Positions 28,141-38,467 of a DNA stretch of 64,000 nt are shown piece by piece (within the stretch, counting starts at the first letter, position 1; each line of letters begins with the position of its first letter). The stretch covers positions 124,001-188,000 of the forward strand of contig NZ_LR738724.1 in the NCBI RefSeq assembly GCF_902702775.1, written 5' to 3'. Source of the stretch: Streptococcus suis (GTDB lineage: Bacteria; Bacillota; Bacilli; Lactobacillales; Streptococcaceae). Under the pieces are notes generated by a model. That model was not told the DNA's origin, searched no databases, and saw only the letters and a list, made by a program, of their open reading frames with translations. A program made the translations under genes and the position numbers.

Positions 28141-29766
28141 TTATGCTTTCAATCTAAAAGTCTGCGGAGCTTTTTTCAATAAAATCCAGTAACCGATGCT
28201 GACATAGGCAATCATAGTCAGAGAAATGAGTAGGATGTACAAGTGACTGCCAAGCTCCAGCTTGATATTGAGATAGGCTACCCAGTAGAGGGCACCGCTG
28301 AGAAATTTATAGACTGGGTTGACAACCTCCATATCCTTTGTAAAGGGCTGGAGAATATAGTAGATAAAGAGATCGTGGAAGGAAAAGAGGGCTGTTAGAC
28401 TCAACAAAAGCAGGGCAGTTAGGAGATAGGTTTCAATAGGTAGCTGCGCTCTAGTAAAGATGATGAGGGCCAATAGTAGAGATCCAGAGAAGGCAGCATT
28501 TAATTTAACAGTTTGCAGAAAACGATAATGAAAGCCTGCAATAATGGTTTTTGCTTCGCGGTAAAATGGATAGTGGAGCATGGAAATATCGCAGTTAACA
28601 AAGACCATCTGTGCGACAGCCTTGCCCATGGAGGCGGCATACATGACCATGAAAGTAAAAGGTAGTCCCTCGATGTAGTTGGCATTGCTTATTTCTATAT
28701 CCTCTTTTGAAAACCAACGGATTCCTTCAAGAAAGAGGATAATCGCCAAAAGACACCCCAAGCGGAAGAGCAATTTTTTAGTGAGGATGGAGCGGTAGCG
28801 GTCAAATAGCAGAGCGTTTAAGTAGGTCATGCCAGACAGGTGGGACAGGTCTTTTCCAGTTTCCATATTCAGTTTTGCCTGCATCTGCAAACCCTGGCGA
28901 GTATATTCATTGCCCTTGGTCATCTCAACAATTTTCTTGTCCATTTGTAAGGACTGGTCCATGCAGTAGGAAAGATAGTCCAGATGGTTGGTTTGTCTTT
29001 TCAAATAACCATAGCTAAACCAAATCAGAAATGGTTGGACAAGCAGGATAGGAATTAGCATGCCTAAGGAGAGTTGATGACGGAAGACAATAGTCAGAAC
29101 ATATAAAACAAGAATAAACGCGCCCCATAGCCAAGCATGCCAAGAATTGCGACGGGTTAACATACGATGTTCAAAGAACCAACGATTGAGAGCATGACCA
29201 GTCAGGTGACCTGCTAGTACGGTCATCATGCCGACAGGAAAGACCAGCCATTGATTTGTCATTAGGCAAAAAATAACTAGGGCTGGAAGATAGTAAATGG
29301 TAGTCAGGATAGGTTCGATAAAGAGTTGACTTTGCAAAAAGGTAGATTGTGATAGATCGAAGTTCTGCATAAATTCTCTATCTGCTTTCGAGATGACTGG
29401 GTCTAAGCCCTTGCTAAAACGACAGTTTAGTCCGACAAACAGAAACCAGAACACAAAGCCTAGAAGCCAAGTCCCTGGAAGAATATTCCAAAAGGTAAAT
29501 TCCTCACTGGCCAAGATATTCATCCAGAAAGAAGCGTGATAGAAATGAAAAACCAACCAGAAGCCCTTGACCAGAAAGCGACTGGGGATGGAGAGGATGT
29601 GCAGGACCAAAAAGAGACCAGACTTAAAACTGTAAGACTTGAAAATACTTTCTGGAATGCTCTTTCCCACAAGTGGCAGTTTCCTTAGATAGTAGAAAAA
29701 TCCGTTGACGGAGCGATGGAGGGCATACTTTTCCCGATACCAAAAATAACGTAGAATGGTTTTCAT
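28141..29766 (-). CDS. ABC transporter permease, large membrane protein
   Basis: A 541-residue membrane protein with about twelve hydrophobic segments spread through the sequence, including several after residue 340. The first 60 residues and the stretch around 265-335 are more polar. It shares a transcript with the upstream ATP-binding protein (9 bases apart), so it is the membrane half of an ABC exporter. I recognise no narrower family and cannot name a substrate; exporters with this layout are often linked to peptides or bacteriocin immunity, but nothing here proves that. Confidence 0.7.
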   Translation of the reverse strand: MKTILRYFWYREKYALHRSVNGFFYYLRKLPLVGKSIPESIFKSYSFKSGLFLVLHILSIPSRFLVKGFWLVFHFYHASFWMNILASEEFTFWNILPGTWLLGFVFWFLFVGLNCRFSKGLDPVISKADREFMQNFDLSQSTFLQSQLFIEPILTTIYYLPALVIFCLMTNQWLVFPVGMMTVLAGHLTGHALNRWFFEHRMLTRRNSWHAWLWGAFILVLYVLTIVFRHQLSLGMLIPILLVQPFLIWFSYGYLKRQTNHLDYLSYCMDQSLQMDKKIVEMTKGNEYTRQGLQMQAKLNMETGKDLSHLSGMTYLNALLFDRYRSILTKKLLFRLGCLLAIILFLEGIRWFSKEDIEISNANYIEGLPFTFMVMYAASMGKAVAQMVFVNCDISMLHYPFYREAKTIIAGFHYRFLQTVKLNAAFSGSLLLALIIFTRAQLPIETYLLTALLLLSLTALFSFHDLFIYYILQPFTKDMEVVNPVYKFLSGALYWVAYLNIKLELGSHLYILLISLTMIAYVSIGYWILLKKAPQTFRLKA

Positions 29767-29775
29767 AAGCTCCTC

Positions 29776-30480
29776 CTAATCTGCTATCAGTAGTTGAACA
29801 ATCTCCTGTTCAAAGTCAGGGTCGTGGAGTTTGTCGCTTGGAACAGCCTGCAATTCTTGGTGATGGAGCAAAACAATCTCATCACAGAGGTCTTGTGCTA
29901 ATTGGAGAATGTGGGTGGAAAAGATAATGACGGAATCTTTTTTTGCTTCCCGAATTAGCTGCTTAAACTCGTGGGCAGCCACGGGGTCAAAGGAAGTCAG
30001 AGGTTCATCCAAGAGCAGGACAGGTGGCTGGACAATCAAGGACAGGAGCAACTGGACCTTGTTCTGCATACCGTGTGAAAAATCCTTGAGCAGACGGTGC
30101 TGGTCTTCTTCTCCAATACCGACCAAGTTTAGCCATTCTTCTGGACTGCGAGGAGATTTGAGCTTATCCTTGTGAATGTCCATATAGAAGCGGACAAACT
30201 CGTAGGCCGTCATAAAGGCAGGCAGTTGCGGATAGGTCTGGGTAAAACCGATGTCTGTATTATCGTAGTCAAGAGTTTCTTCCCCCTCTACAAACTGGAT
30301 ACTGCCACTGTCTAAGGTCAGATTACGGGCAATGCAGTTAAACAAGGTTGTCTTACCAGCCCCGTTCCGCCCTAGCAAGCCGTAAATCTTTCCTTGTTCA
30401 AATTGAAAGCTGGCATCCTCCAGAATAATCTTGTGATCAAATTTTTTAGAAATAGAAGACAGTTTTAGTCGCATAGCCAA
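29776..30480 (-). CDS. ABC transporter ATP-binding protein
   Basis: A 234-residue nucleotide-binding subunit. Walker A is GLLGRNGAGKTTLF (residues 34-47), the ABC signature is the unusual FSHGMQNKVQLL (about 149-160), Walker B is VLLLDEPLTSFDP and the switch His is in FSTHIL. It is the first gene of a two-gene exporter operon. On the minus strand AAAGGAGA precedes the ATG. Its promoter -35 box lies in a terminator stem (30532-30537). Confidence 0.92.
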   Translation of the reverse strand: MAMRLKLSSISKKFDHKIILEDASFQFEQGKIYGLLGRNGAGKTTLFNCIARNLTLDSGSIQFVEGEETLDYDNTDIGFTQTYPQLPAFMTAYEFVRFYMDIHKDKLKSPRSPEEWLNLVGIGEEDQHRLLKDFSHGMQNKVQLLLSLIVQPPVLLLDEPLTSFDPVAAHEFKQLIREAKKDSVIIFSTHILQLAQDLCDEIVLLHHQELQAVPSDKLHDPDFEQEIVQLLIAD

Positions 30481-30508
30481 TCTCCTTTTGTTGTATTGTT
30501 ATGGTTTT

Positions 30509-30537
30509 ATCATACAATAATAAACAAAAAAATTCAA
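30509..30537 (-). promoter_or_regulatory. Promoter of the ABC exporter operon
   Basis: Minus strand TTGAAT (30537-30532), 17-base spacer, TATGAT (30514-30509). The -35 box overlaps the terminator stem at 30530-30557. Confidence 0.65.
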
Positions 30538-30560
30538 GCAAATTTGTGCTTGAATTTTTC
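30530..30560. terminator. Bidirectional terminator upstream of the ABC operon
   Basis: AAATTCAAGC, 8-base loop, GCTTGAATTT with T-runs on both strands. On the minus strand it stops transcripts of the flavoprotein gene. Confidence 0.82.
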
Positions 30561-30585
30561 AGTCATGAAATAATTAGTAGTGTAC

Positions 30586-32021
<1,436 letters not shown>

Positions 32022-32156
32022 TCATATTTTCATCAAGAAAGTAGTTTGAGTCTTTGCTATGATTTGTGGAGTTTTTCCTTGAAATTGCGGAAGACCATTG
32101 ACGTGATAGGGGAGTATACTTAGACTAAGGGAAATTAGTTTTTATCAGGAGCCTGT

Positions 32157-32195
32157 ATGTACAAGCAAAGTATTTTTGTGGAGGCTGCATTGTGA
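32157..32195 (+). other. Possible 12-codon leader peptide before the GH1 gene
   Basis: ATG at 32157 opens MYKQSIFVEAAL and stop, with AGGAG at 32147-32151 seven bases or less before it, better placed than the ribosome site of the GH1 gene itself. A TATACT -10-like box is at 32115-32120, and AGCCT/AGGCT could pair around it. It may be a leader peptide, a gene remnant or chance. Confidence 0.3.
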
Positions 32196-32246
32196 ATCCA
32201 GGTCCTAACAATTCCGTCTGTAGCATGAAAGAAAGTAGGTAGAAGA

Positions 32247-33647
32247 ATGGTAACTGAGCAAAGAGAGTATCGTTTTCCAGAAGGTTTTTTGTGGGGCTCC
32301 TCCACTTCAGGTCCTCAAAGTGAGGGAAGCGTAGCTGGTGATGGAAAGGGGTGGAATAACTGGGATTACTGGTACAATCAGGAACCTGAGCTCTTTCACC
32401 AGCAAATAGGACCAGAACAAACATCGACTTTCTATGAACATTTCCACTCAGATTTGGATTTGTTGGTGGAAACAGGTCATAGTATTTTTCGTACCTCTAT
32501 ACAGTGGTCACGTCTGATTCCGAAAGGGATAGGCGAGGTCAATCCGCAAGCTGTGGAGTTTTATAGGGCTGTATTTGCAAGTATTCGAGAGCGTGGGATA
32601 AAGCTTTTGATCAATCTCTATCATTTCGATTTGCCTTATGTCTTACAGGAAAAAGGGGGCTGGGAAAATAAGGAGATTGTCTGGGCCTATGAGGCTTATG
32701 CTCGCCAGTGTTTCAGTCTCTTTGGAGATCTGGTGGATCATTGGATTACCTTTAATGAACCCATTGTTCCAGTAGAATGTGGCTATCTAGGAAGCTATCA
32801 TTATCCTTGCAAGGTGGATGCAAAGGCAGCTGTGGTCGTAGCGTATCATACTCAACTGGCTAGTTCTTTGGCTGTTCGGGCCTGTCACCAACTACACCCA
32901 GACCACAAAATTTCCATTGTTCTTAATCTTACTCCTGCCTATCCAAGAAGTCAGAGTCCAGAAGATTTACAGGCAGCGCGGATTGCTGAGCTATTTCAAA
33001 CGAGAAGTTTTTTGGATCCATCTGTTTTGGGACAATACCCAAGGGAACTGGTTGACATTCTTGAAAAACACGGTTTACGTCCAGAAACCACAGAGGAGGA
33101 ATTGACTATTATCAAAGAAAATAGGGTTGACTTCCTGGGGGTAAATTACTACCAGCCCCTGCGCGTGCAGGCTCCTTCAGAAGATGGATGGAACGAAGAA
33201 GCTACTTTCCTATCCCAATATTTCCAGCCTTATGATAAGCCTGACAAGAAAATCAATCCCCATAGAGGCTGGGAAATTTATGAAGAAGGGCTGTACGACA
33301 TTGCCAAAAATATCCAGGAAAACTATGGGAATATCGAATGGTTGGTAACGGAGAACGGTATGGGAGTTGAAGGGGAGGATGTTTTTGAAGAAAATGGCAT
33401 GATTCAGGATGACTATCGGATTAAATTCATGGAAGACCATTTGATTCAGCTCCATCGAGGTATTGAAGAAGGAGCGAACTGTAAGGGCTATATGGTCTGG
33501 ACCTTTATTGACTGCTGGTCTTGGTTAAATGCCTATAAAAACCGATACGGCTTGGTCTCGCTTGACCTCCAAACTCAGAAGCGTACTGTCAAAAAATCTG
33601 GATATTGGTTCAAGCAAGTGAGTGCTAAAAATGGTTTTATTAGATAG
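32247..33647 (+). CDS. Glycoside hydrolase family 1 (beta-glucosidase or phospho-beta-glycosidase)
   Basis: A 466-residue GH1 enzyme. FPEGFLWGSSTSGPQSEG near the start, TFNEP (acid/base Glu near residue 175) and VTENGMG (nucleophile Glu near 371) are all present, as is the C-terminal WTFIDCWSWLNAYKNRYGLV. Firmicute relatives usually act on 6-phospho-beta-glucosides, but no PTS gene is adjacent, so the substrate is open. It stands alone between a flavoprotein on the other strand and a DUF536 gene. Confidence 0.87.
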   Translation: MVTEQREYRFPEGFLWGSSTSGPQSEGSVAGDGKGWNNWDYWYNQEPELFHQQIGPEQTSTFYEHFHSDLDLLVETGHSIFRTSIQWSRLIPKGIGEVNPQAVEFYRAVFASIRERGIKLLINLYHFDLPYVLQEKGGWENKEIVWAYEAYARQCFSLFGDLVDHWITFNEPIVPVECGYLGSYHYPCKVDAKAAVVVAYHTQLASSLAVRACHQLHPDHKISIVLNLTPAYPRSQSPEDLQAARIAELFQTRSFLDPSVLGQYPRELVDILEKHGLRPETTEEELTIIKENRVDFLGVNYYQPLRVQAPSEDGWNEEATFLSQYFQPYDKPDKKINPHRGWEIYEEGLYDIAKNIQENYGNIEWLVTENGMGVEGEDVFEENGMIQDDYRIKFMEDHLIQLHRGIEEGANCKGYMVWTFIDCWSWLNAYKNRYGLVSLDLQTQKRTVKKSGYWFKQVSAKNGFIR

Positions 33648-33744
33648 AATGTATATTTCGTTTCTGCATAACATTGCATTGAGATAAGATGCTTTTGAGG
33701 TTTGTGATTATCCACTAATGCTTGGTAAGAAAATTCCCCTAGAT

Positions 33745-33773
33745 TTGACAGGGATAGGGTTCTGTGGTAATAT
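33745..33773 (+). promoter_or_regulatory. Promoter of the DUF536 gene
   Basis: TTGACA (33745-33750), 17-base spacer, TAATAT (33768-33773) preceded by TGG. It rules out a longer reading of the gene from 33718. Confidence 0.82.
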
Positions 33774-33816
33774 TTTAATGATACAAACTATGAGAAATGT
33801 AAGTACCGAGGATATT

Positions 33817-34311
33817 ATGGGAATCGAAAAAACAGTCAGTGAGTTAGCTGAAATTTTAGGAGTGAGCCGGCAGGCTATGAATAATCGTGTCAAATCACTT
33901 CCTGAAGAATTTGTAGATAAAAATGACAAGGGTGTGACCGTTGTAAACCGTGCTGGCTTGATTAAGTTGGAGGAAATCTACAAAACAACCATTTTTGAAG
34001 ATGAGCCGATTAGTGATGAAGTCAAGCATCGTGAATTGATGGAAATTTTAGTTGACGAGAAAAATGCTGAAATCATCCGCTTATATAGTCAATTAAAAGC
34101 CAAAGATAAGCAACTTGCCGAAAAAGATGAACAACTCAAGGTTAAAGATGTGCAGATTGCTGAGAAGGATAAACAGTTAGATCAGCAACAGCAATTGACA
34201 CTAAAAGCTATGGCCGATAAGGAAGTTCTCAAGTTGGAATTGGACGAAGTTAAAGCACAGGCAGAAGAAGTGCAAGCTAAAGGCTTCTTTGCACGTTTGT
34301 TTGGGAAATAA
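33817..34311 (+). CDS. DUF536 protein: HTH plus coiled coil
   Basis: A 164-residue protein. Residues 4-30 (KTVSELAEILGVSRQAMNNRVKSL) form a helix-turn-helix, then a short linker, then a highly charged coiled coil at about 80-155 with Lys/Asp/Glu heptads (AKDKQLAEKDEQLKVKD and similar), and a short hydrophobic end GFFARLFGK that could touch a membrane. DUF536 proteins are known from Gram-positive plasmids next to replication genes, as well as from chromosomes; their role is unknown. The start 33817 is chosen because the promoter lies just upstream. It is a single gene with its own terminator. Confidence 0.78.
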   Translation: MGIEKTVSELAEILGVSRQAMNNRVKSLPEEFVDKNDKGVTVVNRAGLIKLEEIYKTTIFEDEPISDEVKHRELMEILVDEKNAEIIRLYSQLKAKDKQLAEKDEQLKVKDVQIAEKDKQLDQQQQLTLKAMADKEVLKLELDEVKAQAEEVQAKGFFARLFGK

Positions 34312-34332
34312 AAAGGTCCGGGGGACCTTTTT
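34311..34332 (+). terminator. Terminator of the DUF536 gene
   Basis: AAAAGGTCC, loop of Gs, GGACCTTTTT. Confidence 0.85.
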
Positions 34333-34335
34333 ATC

Positions 34336-34570
34336 ATGAGCTTGGAAACAAGAGAGCGAATAAAGGTCTGGGGGAGTGAAACAGTCTGGGGATAGACTGT
34401 TTCAGCCCGAGCTTGGAAATAGGAAAGCGAGGTACAGTCTGGGGATAGACTGTTTCAGCCCGAGCCTGGAAATAAGAAAGCGAGGTACAGTCTGGGGATA
34501 GACTGTTTCAGCCCGAGCCTGGAAATAAGAAAGCGAGGTACAGTCCGGGGACAGACTGTTTCAGCCCGCG
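34336..34570 (+). repeat. 53-bp tandem repeat array, AGTCTGGG/TTTCAGCC family
   Basis: After a lead segment that matches 14611-14705, a 53-base unit starting ACAGTCTGGGGATAGACTGT begins at 34381, 34434, 34487 and 34540: three full copies and a 31-base fourth. Copies are nearly identical, so the expansion is recent. Each unit carries an ACAGTCT/AGACTGT hairpin. There are no unique spacers, so it is not a CRISPR array. Confidence 0.9.
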
Positions 34571-34602
34571 CTAAAAAATGGAAGATGATATGTGATATAA
34601 GA

Positions 34603-34627
34603 AGATTGGTGGGCACCAATCTTTTTT
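34603..34627 (+). terminator. Terminator before the PTS operon
   Basis: GATTGGTG-GG-CACCAATC then six T. It lies after the tandem repeats and before the next promoter, with no gene of its own. Confidence 0.85.
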
Positions 34628-34690
34628 AGTTTAAGTAGTGAGCACAATTGAATTTTTGTTTTTCATTATATTAATTGGGCTCAAAGACTC

Positions 34691-34719
34691 TAGAAATCAG
34701 AAATGAAAAGGGATACAAT
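34691..34719 (+). promoter_or_regulatory. Likely promoter of the PTS-transketolase operon
   Basis: TACAAT at 34714-34719 with a poor -35 (TAGAAA at 34691-34696). A weak -35 is usual for activator-dependent promoters. Confidence 0.4.
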
Positions 34720-34737
34720 TAAGACAAGGAGGAAAAT

Positions 34738-36780
34738 ATGGTTGATAATCGTACCATGGCAATTCTGATGGAATTGTTTGCGACTCGAAAAGAAAGTTTG
34801 TACGAACTTAGTATTCAAACAGGAATTGAAAAGGAGCAGCTACATTCTAATTTGGAACTAGTCAATCAATTGTTGCAAGAACATTCCTTCCCGCAGATAC
34901 AATACAAAGATAGCGAGTTTGTTATTTCTACGGAGCTTTACAATCAAAAAGAAAGAGTATTTTCGCTCTTTCGCAATCGCCAGATCTATCTTTCGCAAGA
35001 AGAAAGACAGCTTCTTATCTATCTTTATACCTTTATCCGAAAAGAATTTGTATCAAACGTTCACTACCAAGAATTATTGAGTGTGAGCCGTAATACAACG
35101 TTGACGGATATTAAGAATGTAAAGGAACTTTGCTTGGACTTTCAAGTACGTTTGGAATATACGAGGGCGAAAGGCTATCATCTAATTGGTCGAGAAGAAG
35201 ATAAACATCGATTGGCGCTTTATGCACTCAGTAATTGTTTGCAGTCTTCGATTGGTGTGTGGGCTTTGGATTATATTCTTAAATCTTGGGGTGAGGAAAA
35301 TCCTATTGAAGAATTGAAAATAGTGAGTCAACAAGCTTGCAATTATTATAAAGTCTCAGCTTTAGAAGAGAGATTGGATGAATATTTGTATTTTTTGATA
35401 TTTTTATTTATCCGTCAGGCGCGTGTTGGCAACCTTATTAACTGGAATTTTGAAGGAAAGGTAGGGTTTGTAAAAGATTTTCTGCAACGCCTTTGGAAAT
35501 TATTACGTTTAAAAAGTACTAGCACATTAGAATTAAATGCTGCGACACAAGAGTATCTGTCACATTTACTGCAAGGATGCTTAGAAGGTGAGAGCGGAGA
35601 AAAGGATGACCTATTTTACCACTTGACTGTAGAAATAGTGGAAGAGATGGAACGTTTGTCCTTAATTGCTTTTGAACATCGCTCGGAAATGATTGAAGGT
35701 TTGCAACGTCACCTAATTCCTGCTTACTACCGTTTAACATCTCGTTTGGTAAGTGTCAATTCATATACTGAAACCATCAAAGAAGAGCATGCCGACTTGT
35801 TCTATCTTGTAAAAAAAGCTTTGCGGCCTTTGGAAGAGCATCTAGGTTTTACTATACCAGATAGTGAGGTATCTTATTTTGTCATCCACTTTGGTGGCTA
35901 CATCGAAGCAGGTCAACAACGTTCATATCGTTATCGGGCCTTGGTTGTTTGCCCAAATGGAGTGAGCTCTTCGCTGATTGTAAAAGAAAATCTACGGCAA
36001 CTATTTCCTAATATCTATTTTGCCGATACCCATTCCTTACAGGATTGGAAGATGCTAGACATGACAGACTATGACATGGTATTTGGAACTATCAAGCTGA
36101 ATATAGAGCTACCATTTTTCTTGGTATCCCAGCTGATGACCTCTAATCATAAAAAAGAACTATTTCATTTGGTTAATCAGCATTTCCCAAATGCGGCTTA
36201 TTTTCCGATTGAGATTGAGCAGTTATTATCACTTGTTGGGAAACATGCAACCATTCATCAGGAGCAGGCTTTGAAATATGAATTGGTGCAGTTTCTCAAT
36301 CAACGCTCCCATGAGCAAAGGGGAAGGAGTCCTATGTTAGAAGAATTGATTACAAAAGAGACCTTTCAATGGTCTGAGGAAGTTTTAGATTGGCAAAAAG
36401 CAGTTGCCCTGGCTGCACGACCTCTGGTAGATAAAGGATCTATAGAAACTCGATATATTGATGCTATGATAGCGAAGGTAGAAGAGTTTGGTCCATTTAT
36501 TGACCTAGGTAAAGGAATTGCGATTCCACATGCACGACCAGAAGATGGGGTTAATGAGGTAGGGATGTCAATGTTGGTATTGGATAAGCCAGTTTATCTA
36601 TTGGATGACCCTAGTCATGAAATTCGGCTGTTCATTTGTATTGCAGCCGTGGATAATCAAACCCATCTCAGAGCACTCTCGCATTTGACAAAAATTTTGC
36701 GAGAAGAAGAAAATATTCAACAACTTGTCGGCGCCAAAGAATTCGCCGACGTACAACATTTATTAAAGGAGGAACAGTAA
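34738..36780 (+). CDS. PRD-containing transcriptional regulator with EIIB-like and EIIA domains
   Basis: A 680-residue BglG/MtlR-type regulator. Order: N-terminal HTH (about 1-65) and mga-like HTH (about 80-145), two PRD domains (about 170-390), a PTS EIIB-like domain with the phospho-Cys motif VVCPNGVSSSLIV (about 402-414), and a C-terminal EIIA domain with the phosphorylation-site His in IAIPHARPEDG (near residue 596). It heads a ula-type PTS operon that has EIIB and EIIC but no separate EIIA, so this domain may do both regulation and phosphotransfer. EIIB starts 1 base after its stop. Confidence 0.92.
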   Translation: MVDNRTMAILMELFATRKESLYELSIQTGIEKEQLHSNLELVNQLLQEHSFPQIQYKDSEFVISTELYNQKERVFSLFRNRQIYLSQEERQLLIYLYTFIRKEFVSNVHYQELLSVSRNTTLTDIKNVKELCLDFQVRLEYTRAKGYHLIGREEDKHRLALYALSNCLQSSIGVWALDYILKSWGEENPIEELKIVSQQACNYYKVSALEERLDEYLYFLIFLFIRQARVGNLINWNFEGKVGFVKDFLQRLWKLLRLKSTSTLELNAATQEYLSHLLQGCLEGESGEKDDLFYHLTVEIVEEMERLSLIAFEHRSEMIEGLQRHLIPAYYRLTSRLVSVNSYTETIKEEHADLFYLVKKALRPLEEHLGFTIPDSEVSYFVIHFGGYIEAGQQRSYRYRALVVCPNGVSSSLIVKENLRQLFPNIYFADTHSLQDWKMLDMTDYDMVFGTIKLNIELPFFLVSQLMTSNHKKELFHLVNQHFPNAAYFPIEIEQLLSLVGKHATIHQEQALKYELVQFLNQRSHEQRGRSPMLEELITKETFQWSEEVLDWQKAVALAARPLVDKGSIETRYIDAMIAKVEEFGPFIDLGKGIAIPHARPEDGVNEVGMSMLVLDKPVYLLDDPSHEIRLFICIAAVDNQTHLRALSHLTKILREEENIQQLVGAKEFADVQHLLKEEQ

Positions 36781-36781
36781 T

Positions 36782-37066
36782 ATGTTACGAATTGGAACAG
36801 CCTGTGGTTCAGGTTTAGGCTCTAGCTTTATGGTTCAAATGAATATTGAATCCATTTTGCGAGATTTAGGTGTATCAGATGTTCATGTGGAGCATTATGA
36901 TCTAGGTGGTGCCAATCCGAGTGAAGCAGATGTGTGGATTGTCGGACGTGACCTGGCTGATTCTGCAACTCATTTAGGAGATGTTCGAATATTGAATAGT
37001 ATTATTGATATGAATGAGTTGAGGGAACTTGTCACGGCTATCTGTCAAGAAAAAGGTTTGGTTTAA
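36782..37066 (+). CDS. PTS EIIB, ascorbate (Ula/Sga) type
   Basis: A 94-residue EIIB. The phosphocysteine lies in GTACGSGLGSSFMVQMNI (Cys8), the loop typical of the lactose/ascorbate EIIB fold. It accepts phosphate from EIIA and passes it to the incoming sugar at EIIC. It is translationally coupled to the regulator upstream (AAAGGAGGAAC in the end of that gene). Real substrate unknown: ascorbate by family, perhaps a pentose or pentitol given the transketolase genes. Confidence 0.9.
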   Translation: MLRIGTACGSGLGSSFMVQMNIESILRDLGVSDVHVEHYDLGGANPSEADVWIVGRDLADSATHLGDVRILNSIIDMNELRELVTAICQEKGLV

Positions 37067-37119
37067 ATCGTATACACAGGGGATGACCTGCAAAGATAAA
37101 ATTATAAAGGAGACAGAAA

Positions 37120-38466
37120 ATGATATTGGATTTTCTCATTGATATTGCTAAAACTCCGGCAATTCTGGTTGCTCTCATTGCTATTCTAGGTTTAGCCTTA
37201 CAGAAAAAGCCTGCAGCAGATTTAGTTAAGGGGGGCTTGAAAACTTTTGTTGGTTTTATTGTTGTTGGTGGCGGAGCGAATATTATTGTTGGCTCGCTTG
37301 AGCCATTTGGTCAAATGTTTGAACAAGCTTTCAACTTGAAAGGGGTTGTTCCAAATAATGAAGCTATTGTAGCGATGGCTTTGGATAAGTATGGAACTGC
37401 TACATCCTTGATTATGTTGCTTGGAATGGTCTTCAATATTGCTATTGCTCGCTTTACACGCTTTAAATATATTTTCTTGACAGGACACCACACACTATAT
37501 ATGGCCTGTATGATTGCAGTTATCATGAGTGTTGCAGGATTCACTTCTGTCGGCCTAATTGTGATGGGTGGGTTGGCTTTAGGTCTGATTATGACACTCT
37601 CCCCAGCCTTCGTTCAAAAATACATGATTCAATTGACAGGAAATGATCATGTCGCCCTAGGTCACTTCAGTGCACTTGGTTACTGGTTGAGTGGTGTAGT
37701 AGGCGGTTTGGTCGGTGATAAGTCTAAGTCTACTGAGGATATTAATTTCCCTAAAGGTTTGGCATTCTTGCGTGATTCAACTGTCAGCATTGCCATTTCT
37801 ATGTCCTTGATTTACATGATTGTGGCTTTGTTTGCAGGCGGTGATTATATTAAGGAAAACCTTAGTGGTGGTACTAACAGTATGATTTACGCCTTGACCC
37901 TAGGTGGAACTTTTGCAGCAGGTGTTTTTGTTATCTTATCCGGTGTACGCTTAATTTTGGCGGAAATTGTTCCAGCCTTCAAAGGAATTTCAGAGAAGTT
38001 GGTTCCGAATTCCAAACCAGCCCTAGACTGTCCAGTTGTTTATCCTTATGCACCAAACGCCGTGTTGATTGGCTTTATCTCTAGTTTTGCAGGTGGTATT
38101 GTCAGCATGATTATTCTTGCCTTGACTGGCGGTGTCGTTATCCTTCCAGGTGTCGTACCACACTTCTTCTGTGGAGCAACCGCAGGGGTCATGGGAAATG
38201 CGTCAGGTGGTGTTCGTGGCGCAGTTTGTGGTGCTTTTATGCAAGGGGTTCTCATTAGTTTCTTACCTGTATTCTTACTTCCTGTTTTGGGAGACCTTGG
38301 TTTTGCTGGTTCAACTTTCTCAGATGCAGACTTTGGTCTTTCTGGTATTTTCCTGGGAGTGCTAGCTAAGAATGGCGGTATCCTCACAGTTTCGGTTGGT
38401 ATCTTTGCTGTCTTGGCTTTGATACTTGGATTGTCATTGGCGAATAAAGAACAGAAAGAAGGCTAA
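37120..38466 (+). CDS. PTS EIIC, SgaT/UlaA family
   Basis: A 448-residue membrane transporter with about ten to eleven hydrophobic segments. Features such as FVGFIVVGGGANIIVGSLEP (residues 41-60) and LTGNDHVALGHFSALGYW near 178 are those of the UlaA/SgaT ascorbate EIIC family. AAAGGAGA precedes the ATG. It carries and phosphorylates its sugar with EIIB. The transketolase N-half starts 2 bases after the stop codon. Confidence 0.92.
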   Translation: MILDFLIDIAKTPAILVALIAILGLALQKKPAADLVKGGLKTFVGFIVVGGGANIIVGSLEPFGQMFEQAFNLKGVVPNNEAIVAMALDKYGTATSLIMLLGMVFNIAIARFTRFKYIFLTGHHTLYMACMIAVIMSVAGFTSVGLIVMGGLALGLIMTLSPAFVQKYMIQLTGNDHVALGHFSALGYWLSGVVGGLVGDKSKSTEDINFPKGLAFLRDSTVSIAISMSLIYMIVALFAGGDYIKENLSGGTNSMIYALTLGGTFAAGVFVILSGVRLILAEIVPAFKGISEKLVPNSKPALDCPVVYPYAPNAVLIGFISSFAGGIVSMIILALTGGVVILPGVVPHFFCGATAGVMGNASGGVRGAVCGAFMQGVLISFLPVFLLPVLGDLGFAGSTFSDADFGLSGIFLGVLAKNGGILTVSVGIFAVLALILGLSLANKEQKEG

Positions 38467-38467
38467 T

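Noticed and set aside
32125..32424. 99-codon minus-strand open frame over the GH1 start
   Set aside because: Overlaps the GH1 coding sequence and has no start signals.
34381..34570. 53-bp repeats as a possible CRISPR array
   Set aside because: The repeats are continuous with no unique spacers, and no cas genes are near.
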